Assembly (NCBI RefSeq): GCF_000283155.1
Contig: NW_004454193.1
Coordinates: 6,748,483-6,812,482 of the forward strand
Direction of reading: 5' to 3'
Length of the DNA: 64,000 nucleotides
DNA from: Ceratotherium simum simum
Lineage: Eukaryota > Chordata > Mammalia > Perissodactyla > Rhinocerotidae
The notes beneath the pieces are model-generated. The model did not search any database. It saw nothing but the letters and a program-made list of their open reading frames with translations, and was not told the origin of the DNA. The first letter of the stretch is position 1. Every line of letters starts with the position of its first letter. The position numbers and the translations under genes are program-made. Positions 38,539-49,579 of this stretch are shown here, piece by piece.

Positions 38539-41395
38539 CTTTTTCCCGTTTTGATCAAGATCTTTCTCTAAAAGCATTGCTGATCATGGGCCAGGTTTCT
38601 GAATTCAGTAGACTTTGTCCCTCTGAGCCAGTAATGACCTTTCCCGGCTGTTGTGTCCCACATTGGAGGGAAAGTGCATGGACTGTAAATCACTTGAGGC
38701 CACATTTGAGTAACAAGGAAGGGTGGTAGGGAGAACATTCAGGTATTTCCTGTCCAAAGTCTATATTTTGTCAAGGTCTTAAGCACTGGGAATCATCTTG
38801 AGGTGTTGAGGTAGCATCGTTTTATTAGGCACATCATTTTTACTGGACCAGCAACAGCTACAGGACTTAACAACAATTATGCAGATCAGAATTAAAGACA
38901 ACATAACAAACCCCATTTGCATGCTTGTTCTAAACCAGCTAGCCAGACCTGAAGGTAACCAGCTAAATAGATCAAAAGATCATGGATTGTCAGGTGAAAT
39001 TTGTTGTAGTCAATGTGTTTGTTCCCTAATTTTATGTAATTGGCTTTCTACTTCTGCATAACCATTTATCCATCTGCAACGGGTGTTTGCGATTGCACAG
39101 ACAACTCCTTGTTCAGCAACTAGAGAATAGGACTATACAAATATCCAAAACTATTTTAGCAATGAGTCAAGCAGTAGTTGCTGAACTGAAACTGCTGTGG
39201 CTGTGAAATTGGCTAATATTCCTAATGTTAGGGAGAGATTTCTGATCGTTTGTTCATTGGTGCTTACTTTGATTCATGGAGAGAAAGCTCTGCTTGCAGA
39301 GGCAAACCCAGAATCACATAGATCCCTTGAAATTTTTCATTTAAGGAAGTTATAGAGGTTAAACGGCATGGACAAACAGGAAGCTTCTGTTTTGTCATGA
39401 AGAGAGACTAGAACAATGAATACAGCAAGGGCACATTGGTTTTTCATCATCCAGCTGTCAAGGCAATTGAATCACCCAAGCATTCAGGCCATTACCAAAA
39501 CCTCCACATATAAAAAATGTATCCAAGAGGTGTGCATAAAGCTCCCACGTAAGTGACAATATCTATGGACCCATTCATTGCTATAGAGGCATTAGCATCA
39601 TTCAACCAAGGCTCAGATATTATACTATTATATATCAAAAGGCTGTCTAAATATATGGGTGTGTCAGGAAGCTTACAAATGGCCTGAATTACATTGGTTG
39701 CCCCAGAGTTTCTTATGTAGATATTCAAGCGCTCTCATTTTCCTATGCCAGGGTTGGGTTAGATTGAAGTAAGGAATAAGGTTAGATGGGCTTAGTACCT
39801 TAATTTTATAAAACGGGCCCACAGAACAATTTAAACATACAGTGGCATTTGGCATTTAAGGGAAATTACTTATACGGTGAACTAAGGGGTAATTTATGTC
39901 CTGGACAGATCTGGGTTTTTGATGACAAATCCAACGATCAGAGAATTTTCCCCTTTTGCAATAGATTGGAAAATGCGGACAACTGCATTGTCCTTCCAAG
40001 AAACAGAGGGAGAAAATTAAGTAAGAAGCAACAGTAAGAAAAGCATGTACAGGCATGGTCCAGTCATCTTGGGAAAGCTGTGTGCCTCAGATGTTGGTTT
40101 CTTTTCTTCCTAGTCAATTTGATTTAAAGCCTGCAGCATTTTTACAGGACCAAATATCAGGTGAAGCCTTCTTTAGCTCTGAGATTTGTACACAAGATTC
40201 GAGTTTCTGAAGGTTGGCTGCCATCAGGGTAGTGAGAAGGACCTGGTATAACCCCTACCAAGGAGATTTCAAGGGCAGTAAATATTGGAAATGGTAGTTT
40301 GGAGAGTCGTAGACAGACATTGAAGGAAATTAGAAGAATTTAGGATCCAGCTCAATTACGGGCATATAACAAAACCTTACAGACAATTAATAGGACTAGA
40401 ATTTAATATCTACAAAGGTGCAAGCATAATTTTTCTCTCCAGATTACCCCCAGTTTTATTAAAGATATTCATAGTAAACCTAGTCTGTTTGTATTAAACT
40501 TGGCCTGATTGTTTATATAAATGTAGCAAGAATAGTGATTAATGATATAAGCTCTTTTTTAAAGATTGCTTTGCTGGAGCCTTGCAAGAAAAGTACTAGG
40601 CTGGGTTTTCAAAGCAGTTTTTCAAAGGTGCCTGGTTATCTCTGAGTCTATGTACATCTCTCTTGAAAATGATAATCTTATCAAAGCCCTGGTAATATTA
40701 GCCAATATTTCCAGTTGCATCTTATTTTAAGGAGAATAGATTCTCATCGAATTTATGCAAATATATATGTAGTTATGCAAAGAATACTTAAGAGTTTCCA
40801 AATGCTGGAGGAATGGTAGCCTGAAAAAGATAAATGTTTTAAGCTTTGGTATGCAAGTACACTTAACCAAATTGCTATAAGTTATAGACAGCTTAAAGGA
40901 GCGGAGAAAAAGAGGTCCTTTACATCAGGAAAAACAAAAAATTAAAACAATCATTTTCCCATTTGAGTTTTAGAAATTCTTACTCTATTTAGTGTTATGA
41001 CCTTAAAGTCATTAATAACCTGTATTTCAGAGATCCTGTCCAAGTCTTTTGCATGAATCTCTTTGAAGATGAAACATATTTGTAAAAGCATCAGAGTAAA
41101 ACGATAACTGTCTGCAAATGACAAAAGACTGTTAAAAAAGGCACTGGATAAGGATCAGAAAACGGTTCATTATAATGCAGTTGACAAGGAAATTTGAGTA
41201 TTTTTGTAATACGCATTTTTAGATAACATCTAGAATAACCAGTGATGACATTATTTCTGTCTGACCAAAGTAACAGAGAGATTTCAAAGGCATATACAAA
41301 AGTTACATAGTAATAAACAAAACTTAACTCCCTTAATATTTAGAAGACTCAGTTTTCCTAAGTAATTAAGAATTGATTAAAAAAACAACACAGGA

Positions 41396-41650
41396 GGGGC
41401 CGGCCCAGTGGTGTAGCAGTTAAGTTCGTGAGTTCCACTTCGGTAGCCTGGGGTGCACCAGTTCGGATCCTGAGTGTGGACCTACTCACCGCTCATCGGG
41501 CCATGCTGAGGTGGCGTCCCACACGGAGGAGCTACAACTCTACAACTATGATACACAACTACATACTGGGGTTTTGGGGAGAACAAACAGAAAAAGGAGA
41601 AGATTGGTAACAGATATTAGTGCAGGGCCAATCTTCTTCAAAAAAACAAA
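41396..41650 (+). mobile_element. ERE SINE, full length
   Basis: Head 'ggggccggcccagtggtgta' with A-box 'gtagcagttaagttcg' and B-box 'ggttcg/gttcggatcctg' text. It ends with the 'gaagattggtaac...gggccaatcttc' tail and an A-rich end. A short duplication ACACAGGA precedes the head (41388-41395) and follows the tail (41653-41660). Confidence 0.9.
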
Positions 41651-42274
41651 AAACACAGGAAATCATTTTGATAAAACACAAAATCTCTATTTTCTAGGCA
41701 TGTTACTTAAAATGTTAAGAAATCTTTACAATCTCTTATCAAGAGCATACCAGTAGCCCAAGAAAACCTTGTCCTTTTAACAGAAAAGAAAGCCAAATTT
41801 TAATTTTGCATCAGCTTACTTCTGATATTAAAACTCATTCATTCCAATTGTAGCCAGTCCTGACCACACATGGAATTCCTCTCCCCAGATTCCTTTATAT
41901 AAACATTCTAAAACTTTCTTTTTACATTTAGATTTTGTCCTATGTTTTGCTTTTTATCTTTACGAAGTAACCAGCGTTTCTTTAGGACAAAATTGTTTTT
42001 TCTCTCAGTAAAACGCATTTCCATTCCTTGTGCTTTCTTTTAAAGCACACACATCCTATTTCCTTGCGTATCTCCATATGCAAAGGAAATGTTTGCATAT
42101 GTTTCCCTTTTTCTTTCTAGTAGCCTTAGTTACATACATTAGAATTCTTAACCCCTCGAATCCTTAATTCCCAGTGAAAACTAAGAAGTAAGCAATTGTG
42201 TTCTGACAAATTTATAAATATATTTCATAATTTCCAGAAGTTTATGCCCTGTTATGTGGTGAAATCTTGTATTT

Positions 42275-42472
42275 TTATTTATTTATTTATTTTTGGTGAG
42301 GAAGATTGACCCTGAGCTAACATCTATGCCAGTCTTCTTTGTATATGGGATGCAGCCACAGCATGGCTTGATGAGCAGTATGTAGGTCCTCGCCTGGGAT
42401 CCAAACCCACGAACGCTGGGCAGCTGAAGCAGAGCATGCAAACTTAACCACTATGCCACTGGGCTGGCCCTG
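42275..42472 (-). mobile_element. ERE SINE, minus orientation
   Basis: Plus-strand text 'gaggaagattgaccctgagc' to 'ccactgggctggccc', preceded by a TTTA-rich tail. An imperfect flanking duplication (TGGTGAAATCTTGTA before, TGGTCCAATCTTTTA after) supports it as an insertion into ERV-B. Confidence 0.85.
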
Positions 42473-44745
42473 GTCCAATCTTTTAATGTGGCACAGGGGC
42501 TAGTTACTAGACGACCCAAATTTACCTTTTTGTTTTCAATAAGAAGCCGGAAGTAGATAAACCTATGTTCAGTAATGAATGTTTTAGTATGTTACATTGC
42601 TTGGAAAATGATCCAGATATTCAATAAAATTCCATCATTTAATTTAACTTAGCAAAACACTAAGTTTCAAGTCATCAGAAAGATTTTGGAAGCTCTTTTT
42701 TCAAGTACACATGCCATAAAACATAGTTATTGCATCCAAAAACACTTATTCCATTTTTATTTATCTAAATCATTTGTTACAACAATTATGTTTAGATTAA
42801 TCACAAAAGTTTCGTGTGACATTAAAGCAGCTGGCCTTCATCTTAAATTATATTTTCATGCTGACAAATTTTGTAACAGAGCTACTTGTGCTTAATTAAC
42901 TGAGCTAGAATGAAAATTGTGTGTCTGCATTATGTTCAGTGTTGATAACTCTAAAGACACACCTGTTTCAATTAAACCAACAACCATAACCCAGCTTTCA
43001 TTTACTAAAGACTAGTCCTGGATCATGTAAACATGAAAAGGATTTGGATTAGTTTCCATTATATTTCTGAGATTTAGGAATACTTAGTTTATAAGTGCTT
43101 AACTTCAAGCCAATTAAATAGAGATCTTTTGCAAATTAATTTTGGTAATACCATCCAGAGGTAGAAAATACCACACACCTACAGCACATGTATAGACACA
43201 TATAAATGTATAGACAAACACAAACAGAGATCTTATAGATTTCATTCAAAAACTTTAGGGATGTCTGAGGTACAATGACAGAAAACTCTAAAGAATAGTT
43301 GGATCCAAATTGTGTTTCTGGCAGATAGAACAAGTTAAGGTTATCTGCTCAGATGGTCAAACTTTTCTACCAAAAATTTTTTGCATCTATAAGGATCCTT
43401 TTATAGATGTTTTTGGAGTCATTTTGTCCTTTAGAAACTTCTGCATACCAGTCAAAGAATGCATTCTGTTGTCTCCATAGAGGTGTGGAATCCTCTCTTC
43501 TAAGACAACATTTTTAGGTGGAGTTAATTAAAACAAAGTTTCCCCAGAATGGCCATTACAATCCCAAATTATCCAAAAGTTCACCCATTTCCAGAAAGGC
43601 ACAAGATCCTGGTCCATAGACCAGGTGGAACCTATCTTGCCTTTGGATTCCCTAAAACATCTGAACTATGAGGGCCCCTGTTTCTAAAAAACCCAGGAAT
43701 CACATCATTTTCCCCTCTTTTTGAACAGAATGAGTGACTTGCCAAGACGTTTCAACAAACAGACAGACATAAACAGAAAATAAGTTTTCTCCTGGGAGTT
43801 TTGGAGTGTATTTGTCTATTATCAAAAGTCTAGGGTAGTCATTTATTTATTTTTCTAGTTGTTCATTTGCTCCAGTTAACTTAGAAATAGTAATTAGTGG
43901 TTTAGCATTTGAATAGGGTCTGATATTAAAGGGGCAGGTTATCATAGAGGGGAAGGAAGATGGGATCAGGGGTGGAGCTTGAGACAAAGGAGCTGGGAGA
44001 GACAAACAAGGTGGTGCCTGACACAAAAAAGCTGGCAGAGGGAAACATGAGGCTTCAACCCATTATGATTTCTTTCAATTGTTTATTTGCCTTGGTTAAC
44101 TGGTTTTTGCAAAGAGTAGGTTTTGGGGTCTTGGATATGTTTGGAAGTCTCCAGATACCAATTAAAATAGGCATATCAATCTGTTTTATTTTAGTGTCTT
44201 TGCTTTCTTACCTAGTTCTGAGAAAAGCAAGTTTGGGGAGATCAAAAATTCCTCGTATTTGCCACTGGTTTTCTAAATTATTTTTGGTTAAATCTGTCCA
44301 TTTATTTAAAAATGTGCATGAGGAGGAACCACTTTTTTTAAACATAAAACTGGCCGGGGTCCCCAAAGAAGGCTGCCCTTCAAGCATTAGATAACTGGGG
44401 TCCTATTTCTCAAATTTTTCCAAGAACAAAAGAAAATTCCTAGCTAGCCTGATTCCAAAAGGATCCTTATCCTTTTGTGCACTTCTGAAAACAAAATAAC
44501 TGAGTACTCACTAAGAACAAAGACTTGACACTAAGGATGAAGTTTTTAACCAGAAATGACAAAGCCTTTCATGATCCTGAATGAATTCAGAGAGCTCAAA
44601 ATGCAAGGAGAGAGGAGGTTGGAATCCAAGAAAAGACTTACTAAACAGAAAGTAGATGTTGACTCCTGGAAGTGAAGACACAAGCAGCTCGGTGTCGGTA
44701 CCTCGATTCCAGAGATCCCCGTCTCTCAAGGGCCACCGCCTTTGG

Positions 44746-44763
44746 ATCCCACTTCTGACACCA
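44746..44763 (-). other. ERV-B primer-binding site, tRNA-Leu type
   Basis: On the minus strand the 18 bases TGGTGTCAGAAGTGGGAT follow the 5' LTR directly. They are the complement of the 3' end of mammalian tRNA-Leu (...ATCCCACTTCTGACACCA). This fixes orientation (minus) and the inner boundary of the 5' LTR. Leucine-primed elements include the ERV-L group, but an envelope remnant is not expected in that group, so class assignment is open. Confidence 0.8.
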
Positions 44764-45228
44764 TTTATAGTCAACTTTAAAATAAAATAGCCAGTTATCT
44801 TACCAGCAAAAGTAGTTTATTCAGGAATAGTCAGAGAAATTGCAATTTGGGACAAGTAAGCTATGGCAAAAACCATATACATGTCCAGAGAACAAATGAG
44901 ATGAGCTTGTTTTATAGAGAAAAAAAAAAGAGTTGGGAGGGGCTGTTCTAAACTACAGTTCATTGGCAGAGAGTAAGAGTACAGGGTGGTGACAGCTCCT
45001 CGCTGGCTGAGCTGCAGCATTTTCCATTGGCTGGGTTTGTTGCTGGATAGGAAGAATTTCTTCTTTCTCCATGCTGGGGTAGTAGGGTAGTAGTCAATAT
45101 CCTTTTGGAGGTGTAAGGTACATCTCTTCCTGTTTGGGGTAATTGATGAAGAGTGGTAGGATGTGATAGCTCCCTCTACAGGCCTTCTTGACTCCAATTT
45201 TAGTTGAGGTTTCATTTATTTATTTTCA
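44764..45228 (-). mobile_element. ERV-B 5' LTR
   Basis: 465 bases, paired with the 464-base LTR at 38075-38538. In minus sense it has CTATAAAA near 44915, the poly(A) signal GAATAAA near 44825 and ends next to the primer-binding site. Its U3 edge ends in plus-strand TTTTCA at 45228, abutting the SLC6A2-like exon. Bases outside the two LTRs (ACCCT on the left, TATAG on the right) do not form a target duplication. Confidence 0.85.
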
Positions 45229-45394
45229 TATAGTGATGATGAGCATCATCAACTTCAAGCCACTCACCTATGATGACTACAACTTCCCACTCAGGGCCAA
45301 CTGGTTCAAGTGGAGCTTCGTGGTCTCCTCCACGGGTCTGGTGCCTGTCTACATTGTGTACAAGTTCCTTGGCACATGGGGCTCCCTTCAGGAG
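45229..45394 (+). pseudogene. SLC6A2-like exon relic (TM12)
   Basis: The frame [20 protein letters not shown] followed by W-F-K-W-S-F and [16 protein letters not shown] matches the exon of SLC6A2 that encodes the last extracellular loop and TM12. The frame is open and the donor (GAG|GTGAGG, 45394/45395) is canonical. An AG at 45232-45233 could serve as acceptor. By family comparison, though, the exon should begin about seven bases earlier, exactly where the ERV-B LTR ends (45228), so the native acceptor and pyrimidine tract were displaced. It belongs with the exon relic at 37469-37567. The final SLC6A2 exon was not found downstream. Confidence 0.8.
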
Positions 45395-45760
45395 GTGAGG
45401 TCTAGGCTAGCCAGAGGAATGGCAGGGGGAGCAAGATGGGTGGGTGCAATCTGAGTTATTCCTGTTGGGGTGAGAGAGGGGAGACATAAAGACACAGGCA
45501 CTAGACCCACCAAATCGGCCAAATTATTTACCCCCCTGAGTCTCAGTTTCCACATTTGTAACTTGGGGATAATAATATGCACCTTGAAAGGTGCCCAGGT
45601 GGGAGCCAGTCTCTTCCCGTGTGGTCTATTTTGCAGCTGTGGTAACGTAACTGAAGCATTCTCATCAAAGAAGTCATTTCTGAGCAAAGAAGCCCACTGA
45701 GCTCATTTCATTTGTTTATTTATTTCCTGTGAAAGTTGTGGAAGGGAAAAGAACAGAGAG
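45395..45760. other. Intergenic, no exon recognised
   Basis: The bases after the SLC6A2-like donor continue an open frame containing RLARGMA. That superficially resembles the start of the next transporter exon (RLAYGI), but alignment fails after seven residues. Confidence 0.4.
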
Positions 45761-45950
45761 GGAGTGTGGTGCAGTAGAAACAGCATAGCGTTTGGAGTTG
45801 CACAGACCTGGGTTTGCAGCTGACTAGCTGGGTGGCCTGGGGAGAGTGGCTTCACCTCTCTGGGCATCAGAGTTCCTTGTCTGTAAAATCAAGGGTGGGA
45901 CCAGATAAACAAATGTCCCATCCAGTTAAAAAATTCCCTGGCTCCATGGC
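45760..45950 (+). repeat. MIR relic
   Basis: 'gtgcagtagaaacagcatag', 'gacctgggtttgcagctgac' and 'ggcttcacctctctgggcat' follow the MIR consensus. Confidence 0.65.
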
Positions 45951-45999
45951 AATGTTCTTGTGCTAAATTTACAACTAAGGAAGCACATCGCTTACCGTA

Positions 46000-48090
46000 G
46001 GACTTTCCAGAATGACCCAGTCACCAATATCCTGTTAAGCAGAGAAATGTCAGATTTCTGACCTCTAGAACTTTGATTTTTCTGGACTTTCAGTGGTTCC
46101 TCTAATTCTGGTATTTCTTCGACTGATGCCCGAAATATTTGACATTAAAAAAATTCCAAGCTTTTGTTTTGAGGATTTCGATGGTAACGTGTCATGCCCC
46201 TGTATGTCCAGGATGCACAGCTCTACGGATATTCAGTGTAGCCATTGCTGCAATAGCGGAAGTCACAGAAACACCAGCGAATGTGGAGTTCCTTCTGGGG
46301 TGCCCGCCCTCATCCCTCTGTTTCTCCACTTCTGTGTAAAGAAGCCCTCTTTCAGTGGTGCCCTCTCTGTCATGGACTGTTCCAATGTCATGCAGATTTC
46401 TATGTCTGGTGTTGATTTATTTTAAAAGGTGTTTTCTTCACAGAAAGTTAAGTGTACAGAACAATAAAGGATATTTCTTGTGCCATGTATCTGATAGTGG
46501 ATTCCTTCTACCATCAAGACAAAATGCTATGTATTAGGTAAGGCAAACGGATTTGTCTAAGATCAGCCTCCAGCTAGTGTAGAAGACCTTCTGGTCATAG
46601 AGGCCCACCTTTCACCCAAATAACTCTTTCTAACCCGTAGAACATGAGACTTGGTGGGGGTACTGTTAAACCTATAATCTCAGCTCTGTGATTGACATAT
46701 ATTTTTATTTAAATAGAAAGTAGATATCAAGGGAGAGCGGGTTAGTTGTCTAGTTTTGCTTTTTCATTTTGAGAGCTGAATTTAAAGAGGATCGGAACTT
46801 CCAGTTGGGTTGATTTCAATGCACAATTTATTGCATGTGTGCAGTTTTCTGGGGAGAGAGATATATTAACACTTAGACCTTAGTGCTAAGTACTGTCATT
46901 GTTTGGGGAAGGTATGAACATATAATACTATTTTTAATGCAAGTCAGCAAGTAGACCTTGACACCATATAAACGAGGCATTGATAAATAACAACTCAGTC
47001 TACGTCTTTAAATGTGTAAAGGCTGTCAGAGAGTGGGTGGTGGGCCCAAGGTCCGACTTGGGGCCAGTGATAGGCAGTCCAAGAAGACAGCGTGCAAGAA
47101 GACTAGACCAGGACAGAGAATGTGCTGGTGCTGGAAGTGGTGAGCTCCCCAGCTCTGGAGATATGCAAGCAGACAGCAGGCAATGTCTCTTGGGGAGTTT
47201 GTAGAGGAGACTCAGTGTCAGGTGAGCTGGGGGAGGGAGGTTGCATAACCTCTAAGGTCCCTTCTATTTGAAGCTTCTGGAATTCTTTTTGGGCAGCCAT
47301 GAGCCCAGCCTTGTGCAGCAGCTCTGGGACATGCAAATACAATTATGCCAAGGATCCTGGGTGGGGAGTGGTTTGGCCTACGGAATGGAGTTGGGCAGAT
47401 ATTCCACAAAGGGTATTATCATCCTGATCGTTTTGTATTAAGTCCAGAATTGGAGTTAGGGTTTGCTATAAGGAATCAAACAAAAGGCGGCCACGTTTCC
47501 AGCCTTCCCCTCATGCCTGCTGACATTTAATGAGTAAGTGGCCCTGAAGAAGTAGAGGAGGAGGCTGGGCCAGAAGGGAAAGTGCAGCTCATCTAGGAGT
47601 GATTGGGCATCTGGCTCCACCCTGGTCCCTAGGCTGACAAATGTGGTGGAGAAGCCCCACTGGTGAGCTCACTTGAGGAAACTGGTGGGTTTTTGAATGT
47701 CCTACCTTTGGAGAAATATAGCTTCATTTCTATCTCCTTCCAAACGGCACTGATCTGTGTAGTCTCTCTCTAGGCCTCAATTTGTTCATCTGTACAATGG
47801 GTCAATGGTTATTGAAACAAAGTGTTCATGGATAGACTTCAAAAAATTTCAGAAGCTTCTGAAATTAAATGCAAATTTTTGTTTGGATGAGTTCATGTCT
47901 ACTTTTCTGGGAAAGAATCCATACGGTCATCATATTCTCAAATGTTTAAGACTCACAGATATATATATTATCTTTGAGGGGCTCTCTCTTCTGATGACAC
48001 ATGGTGTCGGTCTCTATTCTCCACCCCAAATAAATGAAGATGACAACAGAGCTTATTTCTAAATCTCCATCACCTGATATTACATTGAAT
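46000..48090. other. Intergenic stretch, nothing firmly recognised
   Basis: A possible poly(A) signal (AATAAA, about 46462) lies in an A/T-rich plus-strand context. This could be the decayed 3' UTR of the SLC6A2-like relic, but no coding part of the last exon is visible. Open frames at 46093-46425 and 47805-48062 match nothing known to me. Confidence 0.35.
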
Positions 48091-48094
48091 TTTC

Positions 48095-48260
48095 CCTTTA
48101 GTCCATCCCACATCAAGTATCTCATTTGTTTTCCTGACAAAGCTCCTGTGAAATAAGCAGCAACATGAACAATGTGCCCAATGGGCAGATGAGGAAATTG
48201 AAGGCTGGAGTCGAGATGTGACTGACCCAAGGTCATACAGTCACTGGAGGAAAAGTCCGT
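48095..48260 (+). repeat. MIR relic
   Basis: 'aagtatctcatttgttttcc', 'gcagatgaggaaattgaagg' and 'acccaaggtcatacagtcac' are MIR core text. Confidence 0.6.
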
Positions 48261-48620
48261 GATCCTCTCATTATGTTTGGTGCCCTCTGGAAATGAAAAG
48301 AGGGTAGACATCAGGCAGGTCCCAACAGGTGCCCAGAGCTGTGGGAAAGGATAGCAGAGCTATGAGGACTTGGACACACAGGGGACTGGTAAGATCACTT
48401 TGTCACACGGCCTTGAACAGGACAGTCAAGGTGGGTCTACATGACTCAATGCTGTTAGGAGTGAAGGCCAGGGAAATGTTTTGGGTTCCAAGAGCCCTCT
48501 TGAGCCCAGCTTCTCTGCTGTTATGACTCAGTCACATTGGAAAAATCATCATTAAACCTTAGCTTCTCCATCAGTAAAATGAGAGAGTTGGGTTAGGTGA
48601 TTCTCTAAATTCTCTTCTGT

Positions 48621-49075
48621 TTTTTTTTTTTTTTAATTGTTGAGGTCACAATAGTTTATACCGTTGTGAAATATAAGTAGTACACTATTATTTGTCAGTA
48701 ACCATATAAATGTGCCCCTTTACCCCTTATGCCCACCCCACAACCCCCTTCCTCTCTGGTAACCACTGATGTATTCTCTTTGTCTGTGTGTTAGTTTATC
48801 TTCCACATATGAGTAAAATCATACAGTGTCTGTATTTCTTTGTCTGGCTTATTTCAGTTAACATAATACCCCCAAAGTCCATCCATGTTGTTGCAAATGG
48901 GACATTTTTGTCTTTTTTATGGCTGAGTAGTATTCCATTGTATATATACACCACATCTTTATCCAATCATCAGTTGATGGGCACTTGGGTTGCTTCTAAT
49001 TCTTGGCTATTGTGAATAATGCTGCAATGAACATAGGGGAGCATAAGCCTCTTTAAATTGTTGATTTCAAGTTTA
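48621..49075 (-). mobile_element. 5'-truncated L1 3' end with target duplication
   Basis: The plus strand starts with poly(T) and 'gttgaggtcacaatagttta', then the horse-type L1 3' UTR and the antisense end of ORF2 (tggctgagtagtattccatt). Flanks share TCTCTTCTG: 48612-48620 on the left and about 49079-49087 on the right, a target-site duplication. The same L1 family as the large element at 25.6-32 kb. Confidence 0.85.
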
Positions 49076-49359
49076 AAGTCTCTTCTGTTTTTGACGCTAT
49101 GAGATACTCTCCAGGAGCTGTCACAGAGCCAATGGACTATTTCACACTAAGATACCAATGACTACATTTCTAGGCAGACACTGATAGAGAGAGGGGGTTG
49201 GTGCTGCCTTTCAGTCATCCTACAGGTTCAGTGCGGGGTCAGCAAACATATTCTGTGAAGGTGTCTGTCACAACCACTCAGCTGTGCTGTTGTAACATGA
49301 ATGCAGCTGTATTTACAAACAGGTGGTGGGCTGGATTTGGCCTGCAGTCTGTGGTTTGC

Positions 49360-49560
49360 TCTGGTTTAGTGGAAAAACAAAGGGTTTGGAGTCACTAGAC
49401 CTGGGTTTGAATCCCAGCTCTACTGCTAGCTGCTGTGGAATCATGAACAAGTTATGTGACCTCCAAGGCTTTCTTAGTTTCTGAATAAGGGGAAATAGGA
49501 CTACCACGAGGGAGTTATCAGTAGGATCTAACAAGGTGATGTACACTTAACAGCAACCCC
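49360..49560 (+). repeat. MIR relic
   Basis: 'gtttagtggaaaaacaaagg', 'agacctgggtttgaatccca' and 'aagttatgtgacctccaagg' match the MIR order. Confidence 0.65.
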
Positions 49561-49579
49561 TCTGGGGCTGCAGCTCCTT

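Larger units (their letters stand above)
38539..44745 (-). mobile_element. ERV-B internal region with envelope-like remnants
   Basis: Minus-sense frames at 39492-39728 and 39673-39855 carry several N-x-S/T sequons and cysteines. At about 38830-39140 there is a cysteine-containing heptad-like stretch followed by a hydrophobic span with stops, the layout of a retroviral surface plus transmembrane envelope protein. All frames are short and stop-riddled. I could not recognise gag or polymerase motifs, so those genes are deleted or decayed. Two ERE SINEs are inserted (41396-41650 and 42275-42472). The region is homologous to ERV-A. Confidence 0.6.

Noticed and set aside
43960..44394. 144-codon plus-strand frame in ERV-B
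   Set aside because: It is antisense to the provirus, whose orientation is fixed by LTR, primer site and purine tract; not a recognised gene.
45395..45454. Read-through RLARGMA after the SLC6A2-like exon as the next transporter exon without intron
   Set aside because: Only a few residues resemble RLAYGI, the rest does not align, and a canonical donor precedes it.
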